Assembly: GCF_017255415.1 (NCBI RefSeq)
Contig: NZ_JAFJZZ010000001.1
Span: 1,240,001-1,304,000, forward strand
DNA: 64,000 nucleotides
DNA from: Clostridium aminobutyricum
GTDB taxonomy: Bacteria; Bacillota; Clostridia; Peptostreptococcales; Anaerovoracaceae
Direction: 5' to 3'
Positions 35,221 to 44,865 of the stretch are shown piece by piece. Position 1 is the first letter of the stretch. Every line of letters begins with the position of its first letter. The notes under the pieces were generated by a model. That model saw nothing but the letters and a program-made list of their open reading frames with translations. It was not told the DNA's origin and searched no databases. A program made the translations under genes and the position numbers.

Positions 35221-35889
35221 TTAAACCCCTCGTCTATCCGGCTCCCAAATCACTTTGTGCATCTGCAACTGCATCGTTACATCATTCAACCGGTTTTGTA
35301 TTAAATAGTCCACTATTTCTTCCAACTCTATTCGACCGAATACCGGACTGATATAGACGTGACATGTTGATGTCAGATCATGTGTCCTTATAATATCCGC
35401 CGCACGGTTTAAATCATTCATATCACCTACTACAAACTTTACTGTATCCTGACGGGTAAGCCGTTTAAAGTTTGAGACGAGCATGTTTGATTCCATCAAA
35501 CTCCCTGGAAGCTTATAGTCCATCGTAAACGCAGGCGGATTACTAATACCCGTAAAAGACAATAAATCAATACTGCCGTTGGTTTCAATTTCTACTCGCA
35601 AAAGCGGGTCTGCCGCAAGTAATTGCAGCAATTGCATTATATTCGGAACAAGCAAAGGTTCTCCGCCAGTAAGGGTTATATTCTTGATGCCGGTTTCCTT
35701 TATATACTCATAAATTTGCTGCTCTGTCATCCAAGCAAAAGGCGCATGCTCTTCATTGGCCCATGCGGTATCGCAATAGGAACAGGATAGATTGCAGCCT
35801 TGAAATCGAATAAATACCGCTAATTGTCCTGCACAAACGCCTTCTCCGTTTATGCTCACGAATTTTTCAACTACTTTATATTGTGCCAT
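35221..35889 (-). CDS. queE: 7-carboxy-7-deazaguanine synthase (radical SAM)
   Basis: Radical SAM ring contraction of carboxytetrahydropterin. 222 residues. N-terminal VSINGEGVCAGQLAVFIRFQ, then CNLSCSYCDTAW carrying the CX3CX2C cluster motif, and NITLTGGEPLL for SAM binding. The ATG directly follows the queD stop (TAAATG), with AGGAG inside the end of queD. Confidence 0.96.
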   Translation of the reverse strand: MAQYKVVEKFVSINGEGVCAGQLAVFIRFQGCNLSCSYCDTAWANEEHAPFAWMTEQQIYEYIKETGIKNITLTGGEPLLVPNIMQLLQLLAADPLLRVEIETNGSIDLLSFTGISNPPAFTMDYKLPGSLMESNMLVSNFKRLTRQDTVKFVVGDMNDLNRAADIIRTHDLTSTCHVYISPVFGRIELEEIVDYLIQNRLNDVTMQLQMHKVIWEPDRRGV

Positions 35890-36312
35890 TTAATGCTCCT
35901 CGTAGGAGGCACAATTGTTCGGCGTTTCATAAACCGTAGCCGATTTCACCTGATAACCTCTTTCTTTCATTCTATCATAAAAATATTTTGCAAAATTTTC
36001 TGCAGTTGGACGAAACTCCATTACAATAATTTGAAACCCTTCCTCTGTTAATGCCTCTATGGTTTTTGACTTCAGCGTACCCTTCTCAATAATGAACGCA
36101 TGATCCAATAAATCCACTTCTGCTTTTATCTCTTGCTTCAACTCACCAAAGTCAACAACCATTCCGTTCAGCTGATGATTCGTTTGTAATGTTGGACTTT
36201 CCACTTCAATGACAACCCGCCATCTGTGACCGTGGATGTTGCTGCAATTCCCCTTATATCCAGCTAAAAAATGTGCTGAATCAAAACTATGTTCTGTTTT
36301 CAAAATATACAT
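35890..36312 (-). CDS. queD: 6-carboxy-5,6,7,8-tetrahydropterin synthase
   Basis: Converts dihydroneopterin triphosphate to carboxytetrahydropterin. About 141 residues from ATG 36312, preceded by GGAAGGA. The frame stays open to 36411, but that extension would read through the leader terminator and gives no family homology. Zinc and catalytic residues: FDSAHFL, CSNIHGHRW (catalytic Cys and two zinc His), and MVVDFGELK. First gene of the que operon, behind a promoter, a possible aptamer and a terminator. Confidence 0.94.
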   Translation of the reverse strand: MYILKTEHSFDSAHFLAGYKGNCSNIHGHRWRVVIEVESPTLQTNHQLNGMVVDFGELKQEIKAEVDLLDHAFIIEKGTLKSKTIEALTEEGFQIIVMEFRPTAENFAKYFYDRMKERGYQVKSATVYETPNNCASYEEH

Positions 36313-36345
36313 AAGAGATATCCTTCCCATAAAATTTCTTATTAG

Positions 36346-36378
36346 ATAAAAAAAATAGGCATACCAACTATGCCTATT
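36346..36378 (-). terminator. Leader terminator upstream of queD
   Basis: Minus strand AATAGGCATA-GTTGG-TATGCCTATT followed by at least six T. It lies 34 bases before the queD ATG, inside the transcript that starts near 36493, so it fits an attenuation switch. Confidence 0.85.
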
Positions 36379-36434
36379 TATATCATTACCTAAATAAATG
36401 CGAAAATTCACATTGTCTTATATAATCATTAAAT

Positions 36435-36485
36435 ATTAGCCCTAGTTTTGTTTATAGACAGGATGGTACAAATAAACTGTCTTTC
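36435..36485 (-). promoter_or_regulatory. Possible preQ1-type riboswitch aptamer
   Basis: Near the 5' end of the queD leader, GACAG (36481-36477) pairs with CTGTC (36461-36457), and the loop TTTAT or TTTGT can pair with ATAAA or ACAAA just downstream, giving an H-type pseudoknot. The A-rich tail ATAAACAAAACTAGGG resembles preQ1-I tails. The canonical second stem is not exact, so this is a candidate only. The downstream terminator and the operon's product support it. Confidence 0.45.
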
Positions 36486-36499
36486 CTATTATATTTCAA

Positions 36500-36529
36500 A
36501 TTATAACATTCGTATTTCATAAGTGTCAA
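36500..36529 (-). promoter_or_regulatory. que operon promoter
   Basis: Consensus TTGACA (36529-36524), 18-bp spacer, TATAAT (36505-36500), minus strand, abutting the stop codon of the NhaC gene. Confidence 0.75.
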
Positions 36530-36531
36530 GA

Positions 36532-37812
36532 TTAGCGTCGAACTTTCTGCGGTCTGAACAGTATAAACAGAATCACACTTACGGCCATCAATGGTTGATA
36601 ATACAAGTAAGGCATAATTTCTATGGGTGATATACTTAATAATGCAGCCGCCGTCAGTAACTGAGCACCATAAGGAATCAGTCCTTGTCCAACAGAAGCG
36701 AAAATGTCCAAAATAGAGGCAACCCTTTTTGGCTCTACGCCGAACTCATCTCCGATTTCCTTTGCAATAGGCCCCGCCATTACAATAGCAATCGTGTTAT
36801 TTGCCGTACAAAGGTCTACTAGAAAAATCAAAAGAGCGATGCCGAATTCTGCCCCTCTCTTTCCTTTCAGATTTTTCTTAATCGATTCAATGATTAAGTC
36901 AATACCACCGTTTTCTTTTACCAACGCTACGATACAAGCTACAATAATAGAAATAATAGATATTTCAAACAATCCAGTCATTCCCGTTCCGATTGCTTTA
37001 AAGCTTTCAATTAAGGTAAACGTTCCTTGTGCAACACCCACTGCCGATGAAAGCACTATTCCCACAATCAAGACAGAAAACACGTTAAATCCGATTAATG
37101 CACCGATAAGTACCACAAAATAGGGAATAATCTGAATCACATCATACGTATATTCTCCAGTTAATTGAGTGGTATGTCCCTTGCTGTTTGCATAGAAAAG
37201 GAATACGGTAAGAATCGCAGCAGGCAGCACAATGAAAAAGTTCTGCTTGAATTTATCCTTCATCTCACAACCTTGTGTTCGAACTGCAGCAATCGTTGTA
37301 TCTGAAATCATGGAAAGATTATCCCCAAACATAGCTCCGCATACAACAGCTCCTGCGCAGGCAGCAGCCGAAAATCCGGTTTTCTCCGCGATTCCTAGTG
37401 CAATCGGTGCAAGCGCTGCGATGGTACCCATGGAAGTTCCCATTGAAAGAGAAATAAAACACCCTATGACGAATAGTCCTACAACCAAAAACTGACTCGG
37501 AACAATCGATAGTCCAAAATTAACAGCACTCGTCACTCCGCCGGCTGCTGATACAACTCCTGAAAAAGCTCCGGCAAGAAGAAAGATCAATACCATAGTA
37601 ATAATGTTTATATCTCCGGCTCCTTTTGATATAACCGCCATTTTATCATTAAAGGATAGTTCTCTATTTTGCAGCATGCCTACAAATAAGGCCGTTAAAA
37701 ATGCCAATAATGCCGGCATTCCATAAAAGTCTCCGCTTATGATTCCAACGCCTGCAAACAGTACGATAAATACGGCAAAAGGCAGCAACGCTAAACCTCT
37801 GTTTTTTTTCAT
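36532..37812 (-). CDS. NhaC-family Na+/H+ antiporter or related transporter
   Basis: About 426 residues, 11-12 membrane segments. Family motifs: GCFISLSMGTSMGTIAALAP, VVCGAMFGDNLSMISDTTIA and LFLVDLCTANNTIAIV-type segments (seen as LIFLVDLCTANNTIAIVMAG). ATG 37812 follows GGGGAGAG; a GTG at 37833 is less likely. Members exchange Na+ for H+, or malate/lactate; the substrate is not fixed by sequence. Stands between the DUF2207 gene and the que operon promoter. Confidence 0.88.
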   Translation of the reverse strand: MKKNRGLALLPFAVFIVLFAGVGIISGDFYGMPALLAFLTALFVGMLQNRELSFNDKMAVISKGAGDINIITMVLIFLLAGAFSGVVSAAGGVTSAVNFGLSIVPSQFLVVGLFVIGCFISLSMGTSMGTIAALAPIALGIAEKTGFSAAACAGAVVCGAMFGDNLSMISDTTIAAVRTQGCEMKDKFKQNFFIVLPAAILTVFLFYANSKGHTTQLTGEYTYDVIQIIPYFVVLIGALIGFNVFSVLIVGIVLSSAVGVAQGTFTLIESFKAIGTGMTGLFEISIISIIVACIVALVKENGGIDLIIESIKKNLKGKRGAEFGIALLIFLVDLCTANNTIAIVMAGPIAKEIGDEFGVEPKRVASILDIFASVGQGLIPYGAQLLTAAALLSISPIEIMPYLYYQPLMAVSVILFILFRPQKVRR

Positions 37813-37927
37813 TTCTTGTCTCTCCCCATTCACAAAATATTTTTTACAGCAAGCACTATTTTATCAGGAATCGACAAGAAATCCAAATAGATTTTTTTAC
37901 ACGAAGATTATTTTACTTGAAACCCAA

Positions 37928-39847
37928 TTACCAGGAACCGCCTCCGCCTCCGCCAAATCCGCCGCCGGTAAAGCCTCCGCCACCGGAGAATCCTCCCATT
38001 CCGCTGCCGCTGCCCTCGCTGGATGGAATCACGATATGGTCGCTAAACGTTCTCGTATAATTGTTCATCATACTCATAAAAATCCACGTATTAAACATAT
38101 TGCCGGTAACACTGCCTGTATACCAAGTTGGCGGTTCTATGTTGATTTGCTCAAATTTTTTGGCCCATTTATCACTTAGTCCAAACACATAGGCATACGG
38201 AAGCACGTTATAGAAGTAACTCGGATTTTGTTCCACTAAACGTTTAATTCGATCCAGCTCTGCCACGTCAATAAACTCCTTAAACCCCAGCAATTTACCC
38301 ATTAATTTTGCACTGTGATTCGTTCTTTTTTTCATGAATATAGTAAAGACCACTGAAAGTAAGGTGCTGGCAGTCATGATCACAGCTGGGAGCAATCCGG
38401 CTGCTTTCCACATGCCGTAAAATTCTGAAAAGAACCCTATCCCAGTAGCGATAAGCCCTGAAACCACAAGAATCCGTCGGCTGGACGCTTTCATCGCATC
38501 CTTCCTATCATAAGCAATGATCAGCATGATGGCGCCTAGAAATACAATATTTGTAATAACAACACCAACCAAAATAAATTCATCTTTCATCGTTCCGATC
38601 GCTCCGAAGACATATCCTCCTATGATGGGCACTAGCATAAACAGGAAGCTGAACACTCTCGCTAAAGTAGAACCTAACGTGTATACCCTTTTATCACGAT
38701 CTTTATTGTAATACCCTTGCAATTGAGTAATAGAAGCCTTATAGTTCGCATAGAAATCTTCGCCTAATTCCTGTAGGTTTACTTGCTCTCTATTTTTGAA
38801 AATACCTTCAAACAAGGTCTGTTCAAATATCTTCGCATCTGCCGGAAATTCCTTTTCCTTATATAAAGTAAATTGGTCTGCGCCCTGCTCTTCAATTCTC
38901 AAATATCCCTTGTCGGCAAAGTAGATGATCATGGAAATAATGTCCTTCTTATCAACCACACCATCCACAATATATCCGACCTCTGCAGGCGTCATCCCTG
39001 CCGGCGGGTAGAATTCCACTGTTTTTACAATTTGAGGGTCTCTTCCGAATATAAACCATAGCCCTGCGATCACTATAGGCGGTACGATCATGAAAATGAA
39101 CATGATCAAAAATGCCCAATCATTGGTTATTTCTCCTTGGAAATAATCATTCGGCAATTCCAAAATAAGCGTTACACCTTCACCTAATGCAAGATCTTGT
39201 ACCTGAGCCGTAAGTGTCATGCCATCCGAAACAAACCAAGACATCTTATCCGAACTTATACTGCCGTAAATGCCTGAAGTAAATTCTGCATTTGCTGCAT
39301 TGAACGATTTTGGCATCTGTATGCTCATCGCAGATTTGCCAATCGGACTCTCCCATCCTGTGGGAATTAAATCCCAATAAAGCACATCAAAGTCCTGGAT
39401 ACCGTCATCATATAATCGACAGCGATAGGAGATGGTATATTCCTGCGGGCCGTAAACCGTTTTGGATTCCGAACCGATTTTCAATACCAAGTTGTCGTTT
39501 TCACGGGAAGTGCTATAATCACAAGAAACTCCATTTAATTTGATATCCACTTGGTCTATCTTCATTTTCTGATTTATTTCTACGACTTTATCGTTCATCT
39601 GAACTTTCGTCTTTCCTTTATACGGAATATAGCGATAAATCCCATGGCGTTCTTCCGAAAAATTAACTTTTATAGTCTCTGTCACATAAATCGTATTATT
39701 TTCTTCCACTGTAAGATTCGTATCATATTCATTTGTTGCAAACCCTCCCGACCCATAAACAGGTTCGGCAAAGAGCGGCATAGACAGCCCAATGAATAAT
39801 ACGGCAATAAACCCTATTGCCGTAAATCTTTTCCACCTTTTCTTCAT
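37928..39847 (-). CDS. DUF2207 membrane protein with Gly-rich C-terminus
   Basis: 639 residues. A signal peptide (about 1-32, hydrophobic core FIAVLFIGLSMPLFA) precedes an extracytoplasmic beta domain (about 35-235), then a membrane helix (about 245-268), a cytosolic segment and two to four more helices (about 405-505). The C-terminus is GGFSGGGGFTGGGFGGGG-SW. This is the DUF2207/YlbD-type architecture commonly paired with LemA. Its start overlaps the lemA stop by one base. Biochemical role unknown. Confidence 0.88.
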   Translation of the reverse strand: MKKRWKRFTAIGFIAVLFIGLSMPLFAEPVYGSGGFATNEYDTNLTVEENNTIYVTETIKVNFSEERHGIYRYIPYKGKTKVQMNDKVVEINQKMKIDQVDIKLNGVSCDYSTSRENDNLVLKIGSESKTVYGPQEYTISYRCRLYDDGIQDFDVLYWDLIPTGWESPIGKSAMSIQMPKSFNAANAEFTSGIYGSISSDKMSWFVSDGMTLTAQVQDLALGEGVTLILELPNDYFQGEITNDWAFLIMFIFMIVPPIVIAGLWFIFGRDPQIVKTVEFYPPAGMTPAEVGYIVDGVVDKKDIISMIIYFADKGYLRIEEQGADQFTLYKEKEFPADAKIFEQTLFEGIFKNREQVNLQELGEDFYANYKASITQLQGYYNKDRDKRVYTLGSTLARVFSFLFMLVPIIGGYVFGAIGTMKDEFILVGVVITNIVFLGAIMLIIAYDRKDAMKASSRRILVVSGLIATGIGFFSEFYGMWKAAGLLPAVIMTASTLLSVVFTIFMKKRTNHSAKLMGKLLGFKEFIDVAELDRIKRLVEQNPSYFYNVLPYAYVFGLSDKWAKKFEQINIEPPTWYTGSVTGNMFNTWIFMSMMNNYTRTFSDHIVIPSSEGSGSGMGGFSGGGGFTGGGFGGGGGGSW

Positions 39848-40398
39848 TAGAATTGCACCTTCACAACTTTTCTTTCTGTTTCATCCTCTACTTCAAACAT
39901 TGGCTTTCTAACAAAATTAAAAACCTTTGCTATAATAAGGCTCGGAAAGCTTTCACATTTTGTATTAAAGGTCCGAACTACCGCATTATAATACTTTCTG
40001 GAGTTGGCAATATCCTCTTCCACCCTTTGCAGCTGTTGCTGCAAGTCCAGAAAATTTGTATTTGCTTTCAAATCAGGATAAGATTCTGCCAATGCAAATA
40101 AATTCTTTAAGGTCCCCGATAAAATATTTTCATTGGTCAGCTTATCTTCTACGGTAGTCGCACTCTGTGCTTTATTTCTCGCAGAAATGACCTTTTCTAA
40201 GGTTCCTGCTTCATGTGCCGCATAACCTTTCACGGTCTCCACTAGATTCGGAATCAAATCATATCGCTTTTTCAGATAAACATCCATCGTAGAAAAAGCT
40301 TCTTCTACGCTGTTTTTTAACTTTATAAATCCATTATATCCTGCAGCAAACCAAATCGCTATGATAGCAGCCACCACCATTAAAATAATAATCTCCAT
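39847..40398 (-). CDS. lemA: LemA family protein
   Basis: 183 residues: one N-terminal membrane helix (about 2-22) with most of the protein a long helical bundle. Family motifs NSVEEAFSTMDVYLKKRYDLIPNLVETVKGYA, shown at about 31-61, and AESYPDLKANTNFLDLQ. The one-base overlap with the DUF2207 gene indicates coupled translation; LemA plus DUF2207 is a recurrent gene pair. ATG follows GGAGGA. Confidence 0.94.
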   Translation of the reverse strand: MEIIILMVVAAIIAIWFAAGYNGFIKLKNSVEEAFSTMDVYLKKRYDLIPNLVETVKGYAAHEAGTLEKVISARNKAQSATTVEDKLTNENILSGTLKNLFALAESYPDLKANTNFLDLQQQLQRVEEDIANSRKYYNAVVRTFNTKCESFPSLIIAKVFNFVRKPMFEVEDETERKVVKVQF

Positions 40399-40451
40399 TT
40401 TTATCCTCCATTTTTCCTATTATGTACACTAGATATCATTCTATTTTCCCT

Positions 40452-41117
40452 CTATTTAATACTCCAATCAATAAATTCATCCTGTTTGCTTAAAAATTCA
40501 TTCGTCTTCGAAAAATATCTGCCGCCCCAAAAACCGTTATGCGCAGACAAAGGACTTGGATGGGCACCTTCCAAAATCAAATGATTCGGATTCGTAATCA
40601 ATGCTTTCTTTGCTCTGGCCGGTCTGCCCCAAAGGATAAATACCATCGGCTTTTCGCGTTCATTCAGTAACTGAATTACTTTATCGGTAAAGATTTCCCA
40701 CCCTTTTCCTTGGTGTGAATTAGCTTGACCTTTTCGAACTGTTAAAACGGTGTTCAAGAGCATTACGCCATGATCTGCCCAATCTTCCAGACAGCCGTGC
40801 TCCGGAGGGTCTATACCCAGATCACTTTTTAGCTCCTTAAAAATATTTTGAAGCGAAGGCGGTTTGGGCACACCTTTTTTCACGGAAAAACAAAGACCAT
40901 GAGCTTGTCCCGGTTCATGGTATGGGTCCTGTCCCAAAATAACCGCTTTCACATCATTATAAGAAGTATGTTTTAAAGCGGAAAAAATATTGTTTACATG
41001 CGGATAGATTATTTCATTTGTATACTCTTCTTTCAAAAAAGCTCTTAACTTCAAATAATAGTCCTTTTTAAATTCATCTTCTAAAATTTCATCCCACTCA
41101 TTTCCTAAATGAACCAT
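40452..41117 (-). CDS. ung: Uracil-DNA glycosylase (family 1)
   Basis: Removes uracil from DNA. 221 residues. Water-activating Asp in [17 protein letters not shown], uracil-specific Phe in LCFSV, Asn in LLNTVLTVR, and the His loop [16 protein letters not shown]. Divergent from the 41213 gene. Confidence 0.97.
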   Translation of the reverse strand: MVHLGNEWDEILEDEFKKDYYLKLRAFLKEEYTNEIIYPHVNNIFSALKHTSYNDVKAVILGQDPYHEPGQAHGLCFSVKKGVPKPPSLQNIFKELKSDLGIDPPEHGCLEDWADHGVMLLNTVLTVRKGQANSHQGKGWEIFTDKVIQLLNEREKPMVFILWGRPARAKKALITNPNHLILEGAHPSPLSAHNGFWGGRYFSKTNEFLSKQDEFIDWSIK

Positions 41118-41200
41118 ATTCCTTTTTCCCCTTCTCTTATTTATCTTGTCAAATTTACTATAAATTATATAATGTTTCCCTCAAAAATACAAATTTATTG

Positions 41201-41206
41201 TATACT
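41201..41206 (+). promoter_or_regulatory. -10 element placed for a leaderless transcript
   Basis: TATACT ends seven bases before ATG 41213, so RNA would begin at or next to the start codon. No Shine-Dalgarno sequence is present. The -35 is weak. Confidence 0.4.
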
Positions 41207-41212
41207 AGCACT

Positions 41213-41890
41213 ATGAGTACGATTTATTTATCCGAACATGCAAATTATATATTAATTGACTATCTAAAAAGCTTAGGCCATCATTTGATTTTTATCCGTT
41301 CTACGGATTTAGTCTATGACGCAGTGTCTGCTCACCCTGACATCTATCTATGTAAAATGGGGGCAGATAAAAGGGCCTCCGTATTTATAGGAGATAAAAC
41401 TCAGCTTGGTTTCGAGTACCCTCAAAATATCGGGTTTAATGCTGTATGCATGGGGCATTATTTTATTCATAACTTAAAATACACTTCTCCGGAACTTATG
41501 GAGACGGCAAGAAATCAAGGAATGACATTTATCCACGTGAAGCAAGGTTATACGAAATGCAATACGGTTGTCGTAGATGAAAACGCCATCATCACATCTG
41601 ATGCGGGGATTGTAAAAGCTTTAAATCCATTCCATATGGAGATATTACTGATTCAAAGCGGCTATGTAAATCTGCCGGGATTGCCGTATGGTTTTTTAGG
41701 AGGCGCCTCCGGTCGAGTAGGTAATCAGATCGTTTTCAACGGCAACCTGGAGCAGCATCCTGACTGTAAACGAATCTGCGAATTTATTGAATCTCGAGGC
41801 CTTTCTGTTCACTACTTTCGAGAATATGAGCTGGAGGATATCGGTTCCATCATCGAAACGGACTCAAACGACTCTTTCGGCTATTATTGA
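41213..41890 (+). CDS. DUF6873-like protein (amidinotransferase-type fold), unknown function
   Basis: About 225 residues from ATG 41213; a TTG at 41198 is also in frame. No signal peptide. Features: GFNAVCMGHYFIHNLKY, QGYTKCNTVVVDENAIITSD and PYGFLGGASGRVGNQIVFNGN. The pattern recalls a family related to the GME/pentein fold, but the match is from memory. Catalytic residues cannot be assigned. No ribosome-binding site is visible. The radical SAM gene follows 90 bp downstream. Confidence 0.7.
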   Translation: MSTIYLSEHANYILIDYLKSLGHHLIFIRSTDLVYDAVSAHPDIYLCKMGADKRASVFIGDKTQLGFEYPQNIGFNAVCMGHYFIHNLKYTSPELMETARNQGMTFIHVKQGYTKCNTVVVDENAIITSDAGIVKALNPFHMEILLIQSGYVNLPGLPYGFLGGASGRVGNQIVFNGNLEQHPDCKRICEFIESRGLSVHYFREYELEDIGSIIETDSNDSFGYY

Positions 41891-41979
41891 TAAACTCAAG
41901 TGATTCTATTTATATATTAAGACGATGAAAATCGATCAACGGTATTAACAATGCCGGACAAAATGGTAAAGGAAGAAAC

Positions 41980-43011
41980 ATGAAAAAACATGCCATTATA
42001 CCTATTTTTATTCCTCATGAAGGCTGTCCGAACGACTGTGTTTTCTGCAATCAGAAAAAAATAACTGCACGGCAGCAACCTGTCGAGGCAAGCGATGTAA
42101 AGGATATTATTGAACAGTATTTAACGACCCTTGCAGGCCGGGGACTTGAAACCATAGAGGTGGCTTTTTTCGGCGGAAGTTTTACGGGACTTTCCATTGA
42201 AAAGCAAAGCAGTTATCTTGCGGTAGCAAAAGCCTATAAAGAGAATGGGCAAATCGATAAAATTCACCTGTCTACCAGGCCGGATTATATCAATGAAGAA
42301 ATTCTGACAAATCTCAAAAACTATGGAGTTGATATCATTGAACTTGGTGTACAATCTTTTGACGAAGAAGTCCTAAAGCAATCCAACAGAGGACATGACA
42401 GTACCATCGTTTACGAGAGCTGCCGGTTAATCAAAGGATTTGGATTTGAGTTGGGCATTCAGCTTATGATTGGCTTGCCGGGTGATACCCATGAAAAATC
42501 CATCTATTCCGCAAAAGAAACCGTAAAAATCGGGCCTTCTATCGCTAGGCTTTATCCTACCATCGTTATAGAGGATACAGAGCTATACGAGATGTATTGT
42601 CATGGCAGCTACCAACCGCTCTCTCAAGAGGAAGCCATTGATACCACAAAAGAAATGGTTCAAATCCTTAACCAGGCAGGCATTCGGATTATTCGCATAG
42701 GCCTCAAAAGCACGGATTTGATTCAAGAAAACGGGGTGATCTCAGGCGGTACCTACCACCCTGCCTTCCGGCAGCTCGTGGAATCCGAAATTGCAAAGGA
42801 AATGTTAGAAAACCAGCTTACCAACCTTCAAAACAACTCTCTCTCCGATCCATTGGTACTTTCTTTCGAGAGCAATCAAAAATGTTTCTCCAATATGATT
42901 GGAAATAAACGCAGCAATAAAGAATATTTTGCCAGCAAATACCCGCATATAAAAATTGTATATAAAACAAATAGTTTCCTTGCAGACCATCAATATATTG
43001 TGATACAATAG
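41980..43011 (+). CDS. Elp3-like radical SAM protein
   Basis: 343 residues. HEGCPNDCVFCNQKK holds the CX3CX2C cluster site, followed by VAFFGGSFTGLS and IELGVQSFDEEVLKQSNRGH, the Elp3/MiaB-like core; the C-terminal part resembles the Radical_SAM_C extension. No acetyltransferase domain as in true Elp3. Clostridial relatives are found near rnc/smc; the reaction is unknown. ATG follows AAAGGAAG. Confidence 0.86.
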   Translation: MKKHAIIPIFIPHEGCPNDCVFCNQKKITARQQPVEASDVKDIIEQYLTTLAGRGLETIEVAFFGGSFTGLSIEKQSSYLAVAKAYKENGQIDKIHLSTRPDYINEEILTNLKNYGVDIIELGVQSFDEEVLKQSNRGHDSTIVYESCRLIKGFGFELGIQLMIGLPGDTHEKSIYSAKETVKIGPSIARLYPTIVIEDTELYEMYCHGSYQPLSQEEAIDTTKEMVQILNQAGIRIIRIGLKSTDLIQENGVISGGTYHPAFRQLVESEIAKEMLENQLTNLQNNSLSDPLVLSFESNQKCFSNMIGNKRSNKEYFASKYPHIKIVYKTNSFLADHQYIVIQ

Positions 43012-43111
43012 TAAATTATATTAAAATATAATTTATTGATTTAATATATTAGAACAATTTACCCCGCAATTTTTTGTAAGTTTTAACAACACCCTAAAGG
43101 AGGACGATTAA

Positions 43112-43375
43112 ATGAAAGCAGTCATTACAGTGATCGGAAAAGATATGGTAGGTATCTTAGCAAAAGTAAGTACCACCTGTGCAGAGGCAAACGCAAATGT
43201 TATTGAAGTAACGCAATCTGTTCTTCAAGAATACTTCGCGATGGTTATGTTGATCGACATATCTAAAATGAACTGTGAACTTGACACCTTAAAAGAAAAT
43301 CTGCATAAGAATGTAGCGGATATGACTATCCACGTAATGCATGAGGATATTTTCAATTCAATGCACAGAATTTAA
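43112..43375 (+). CDS. ACT domain protein (UPF0237)
   Basis: 87 residues, a single ACT regulatory domain: [20 protein letters not shown], then [21 protein letters not shown]. Usually binds an amino acid. It is paired with the UPF0210 gene in many Firmicutes; that gene starts 19 bp downstream. Strong AAGGAGG. Confidence 0.92.
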   Translation: MKAVITVIGKDMVGILAKVSTTCAEANANVIEVTQSVLQEYFAMVMLIDISKMNCELDTLKENLHKNVADMTIHVMHEDIFNSMHRI

Positions 43376-43394
43376 TTACGGGGAGGAAAACAGA

Positions 43395-44753
43395 ATGCTG
43401 AATATGACAGATATCATGGAAACAATCACCATGATACAAGATGAGAACTTAGATATCCGTACCATTACAATGGGAATTTCTTTACTGGACTGCTGTGACA
43501 GTGATATCGATAAGTCCTGTGAAAAAGTATACAACAAAATCTACAGCTATGCCAAAGATTTGGTAAAGACCGGCGAAGACATCGAAAAGATGTACGGTAT
43601 TCCGATTGTCAATAAGAGAATAGCCGTTACCCCTATCGCTATGTTAGTGGGTGCTTCCGGCGGCGACCCCATCCAATATGCTAAGACCTTGGACAAGGTT
43701 GCTAAAGATATCGGTATCAACTTTATCGGCGGTTTCTCCGCACTGGTTCACAAAGGATTCTCTCCTGGAGATAAAGAGTTAATCGAATCCATTCCAAGCG
43801 CCTTGGCTGAAACAGAGTTTGTATGTTCTTCTATTAACATCGGTTCTACCAAAGCCGGTATCAATATGGATGCCGTTAAACTGATGGGGAAAATCGTCAA
43901 AGAAGCCGCTGAAAAGACAAAAGATAATCAATGTATCGGTGCGGCAAAGTTAGTCGTTTTCTGCAATGCACCGGAAGACAATCCATTCATGGCAGGTGCA
44001 TTCCATGGGCCTGGAGAACCGGATTGCATTATTAATGTCGGTGTTTCGGGACCGGGAGTCGTACGAGCTGCACTTGCGAAAATGCCTGATGATGCTGATT
44101 TAACTGAAATTGCAGATATGATTAAGAAGACTGCTTTCAAGATCACCCGTATGGGTCAGCTGGTTGGCTCAGAAGCCTCCAAACGTCTCGGTGTTCCCTT
44201 TGGTATCATTGACCTATCTCTTGCACCGACTCCGGCTATCGGCGATTCAGTAGCCCATATTCTTGAAGAAATCGGACTGGAACAATGCGGTGCCCACGGC
44301 ACCACGGCAGCACTTGCGATGTTAAATGATGCTGTGAAAAAAGGCGGCGTTATGGCTTCTTCTAATGTCGGCGGACTATCCGGTGCCTTTATCCCTGTAA
44401 CAGAAGATGCCGGGATGATCGCGGCGGCACGCGCAGGTGTTTTAACCATCGAAAAACTCGAAGCCATGACCGCAGTTTGCTCCGTCGGTTTGGACATGAT
44501 TGTTATACCGGGTGAGACACCGCCTGAGGTAATTTCCGCTATCATAGCAGATGAAGCGGCCATCGGTATGGTAAACTCCAAAACAACAGCTGTCAGAGTG
44601 ATTCCTGCAATCGGCCTAGAGGAAGGAGAAGAATTGGATTTCGGAGGGCTTCTCGGAATGGGGCCTGTTATGAAACTCAATACAAAATCTCCTGCGAAAA
44701 TGATCAATCGAGGCGGCAGAATTCCTGCTCCGCTTCAAAGCTTAAAGAACTAA
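43395..44753 (+). CDS. PFL-family protein (UPF0210)
   Basis: 452 residues from ATG 43395 (GGGGAGG eight bases upstream); an earlier in-frame ATG at 43341 lies inside the ACT gene. It shows [34 protein letters not shown] and [12 protein letters not shown], with the glycine-rich C-terminal half of the DUF711/UPF0210 family, structurally akin to pyruvate-formate-lyase-like barrels but lacking the glycyl-radical motif. Function unknown; the ACT partner suggests amino-acid responsive control. Confidence 0.92.
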   Translation: MLNMTDIMETITMIQDENLDIRTITMGISLLDCCDSDIDKSCEKVYNKIYSYAKDLVKTGEDIEKMYGIPIVNKRIAVTPIAMLVGASGGDPIQYAKTLDKVAKDIGINFIGGFSALVHKGFSPGDKELIESIPSALAETEFVCSSINIGSTKAGINMDAVKLMGKIVKEAAEKTKDNQCIGAAKLVVFCNAPEDNPFMAGAFHGPGEPDCIINVGVSGPGVVRAALAKMPDDADLTEIADMIKKTAFKITRMGQLVGSEASKRLGVPFGIIDLSLAPTPAIGDSVAHILEEIGLEQCGAHGTTAALAMLNDAVKKGGVMASSNVGGLSGAFIPVTEDAGMIAAARAGVLTIEKLEAMTAVCSVGLDMIVIPGETPPEVISAIIADEAAIGMVNSKTTAVRVIPAIGLEEGEELDFGGLLGMGPVMKLNTKSPAKMINRGGRIPAPLQSLKN

Positions 44754-44764
44754 TAAAAAAATAG

Positions 44765-44796
44765 AAGGGTGCCTCCTATGAGACACCCTTTTTTGT
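44765..44796 (+). terminator. Terminator after the UPF0210 gene
   Basis: AAGGGTGCCTC-CTAT-GAGACACCCTT with one mismatch, then TTTTTG. Confidence 0.85.
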
Positions 44797-44865
44797 TATT
44801 CTGTATTTACCTTTTATCTTTAACGATATAGTAAAATTTGATTTTATATCTAAAAAATTCTCGTT

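Noticed and set aside
36313-36411. N-terminal extension of QueD
   Set aside because: Would translate through the leader terminator; QueD homology starts at ATG 36312, which has a ribosome site.
43012-43045. AT-only palindrome after the radical SAM gene
   Set aside because: Stem is only A-T pairs with no T-tract context; too weak to call a terminator.
44156-44707. 183-codon minus-strand frame inside the UPF0210 gene
   Set aside because: Shadow of a real plus-strand gene with strong family match.
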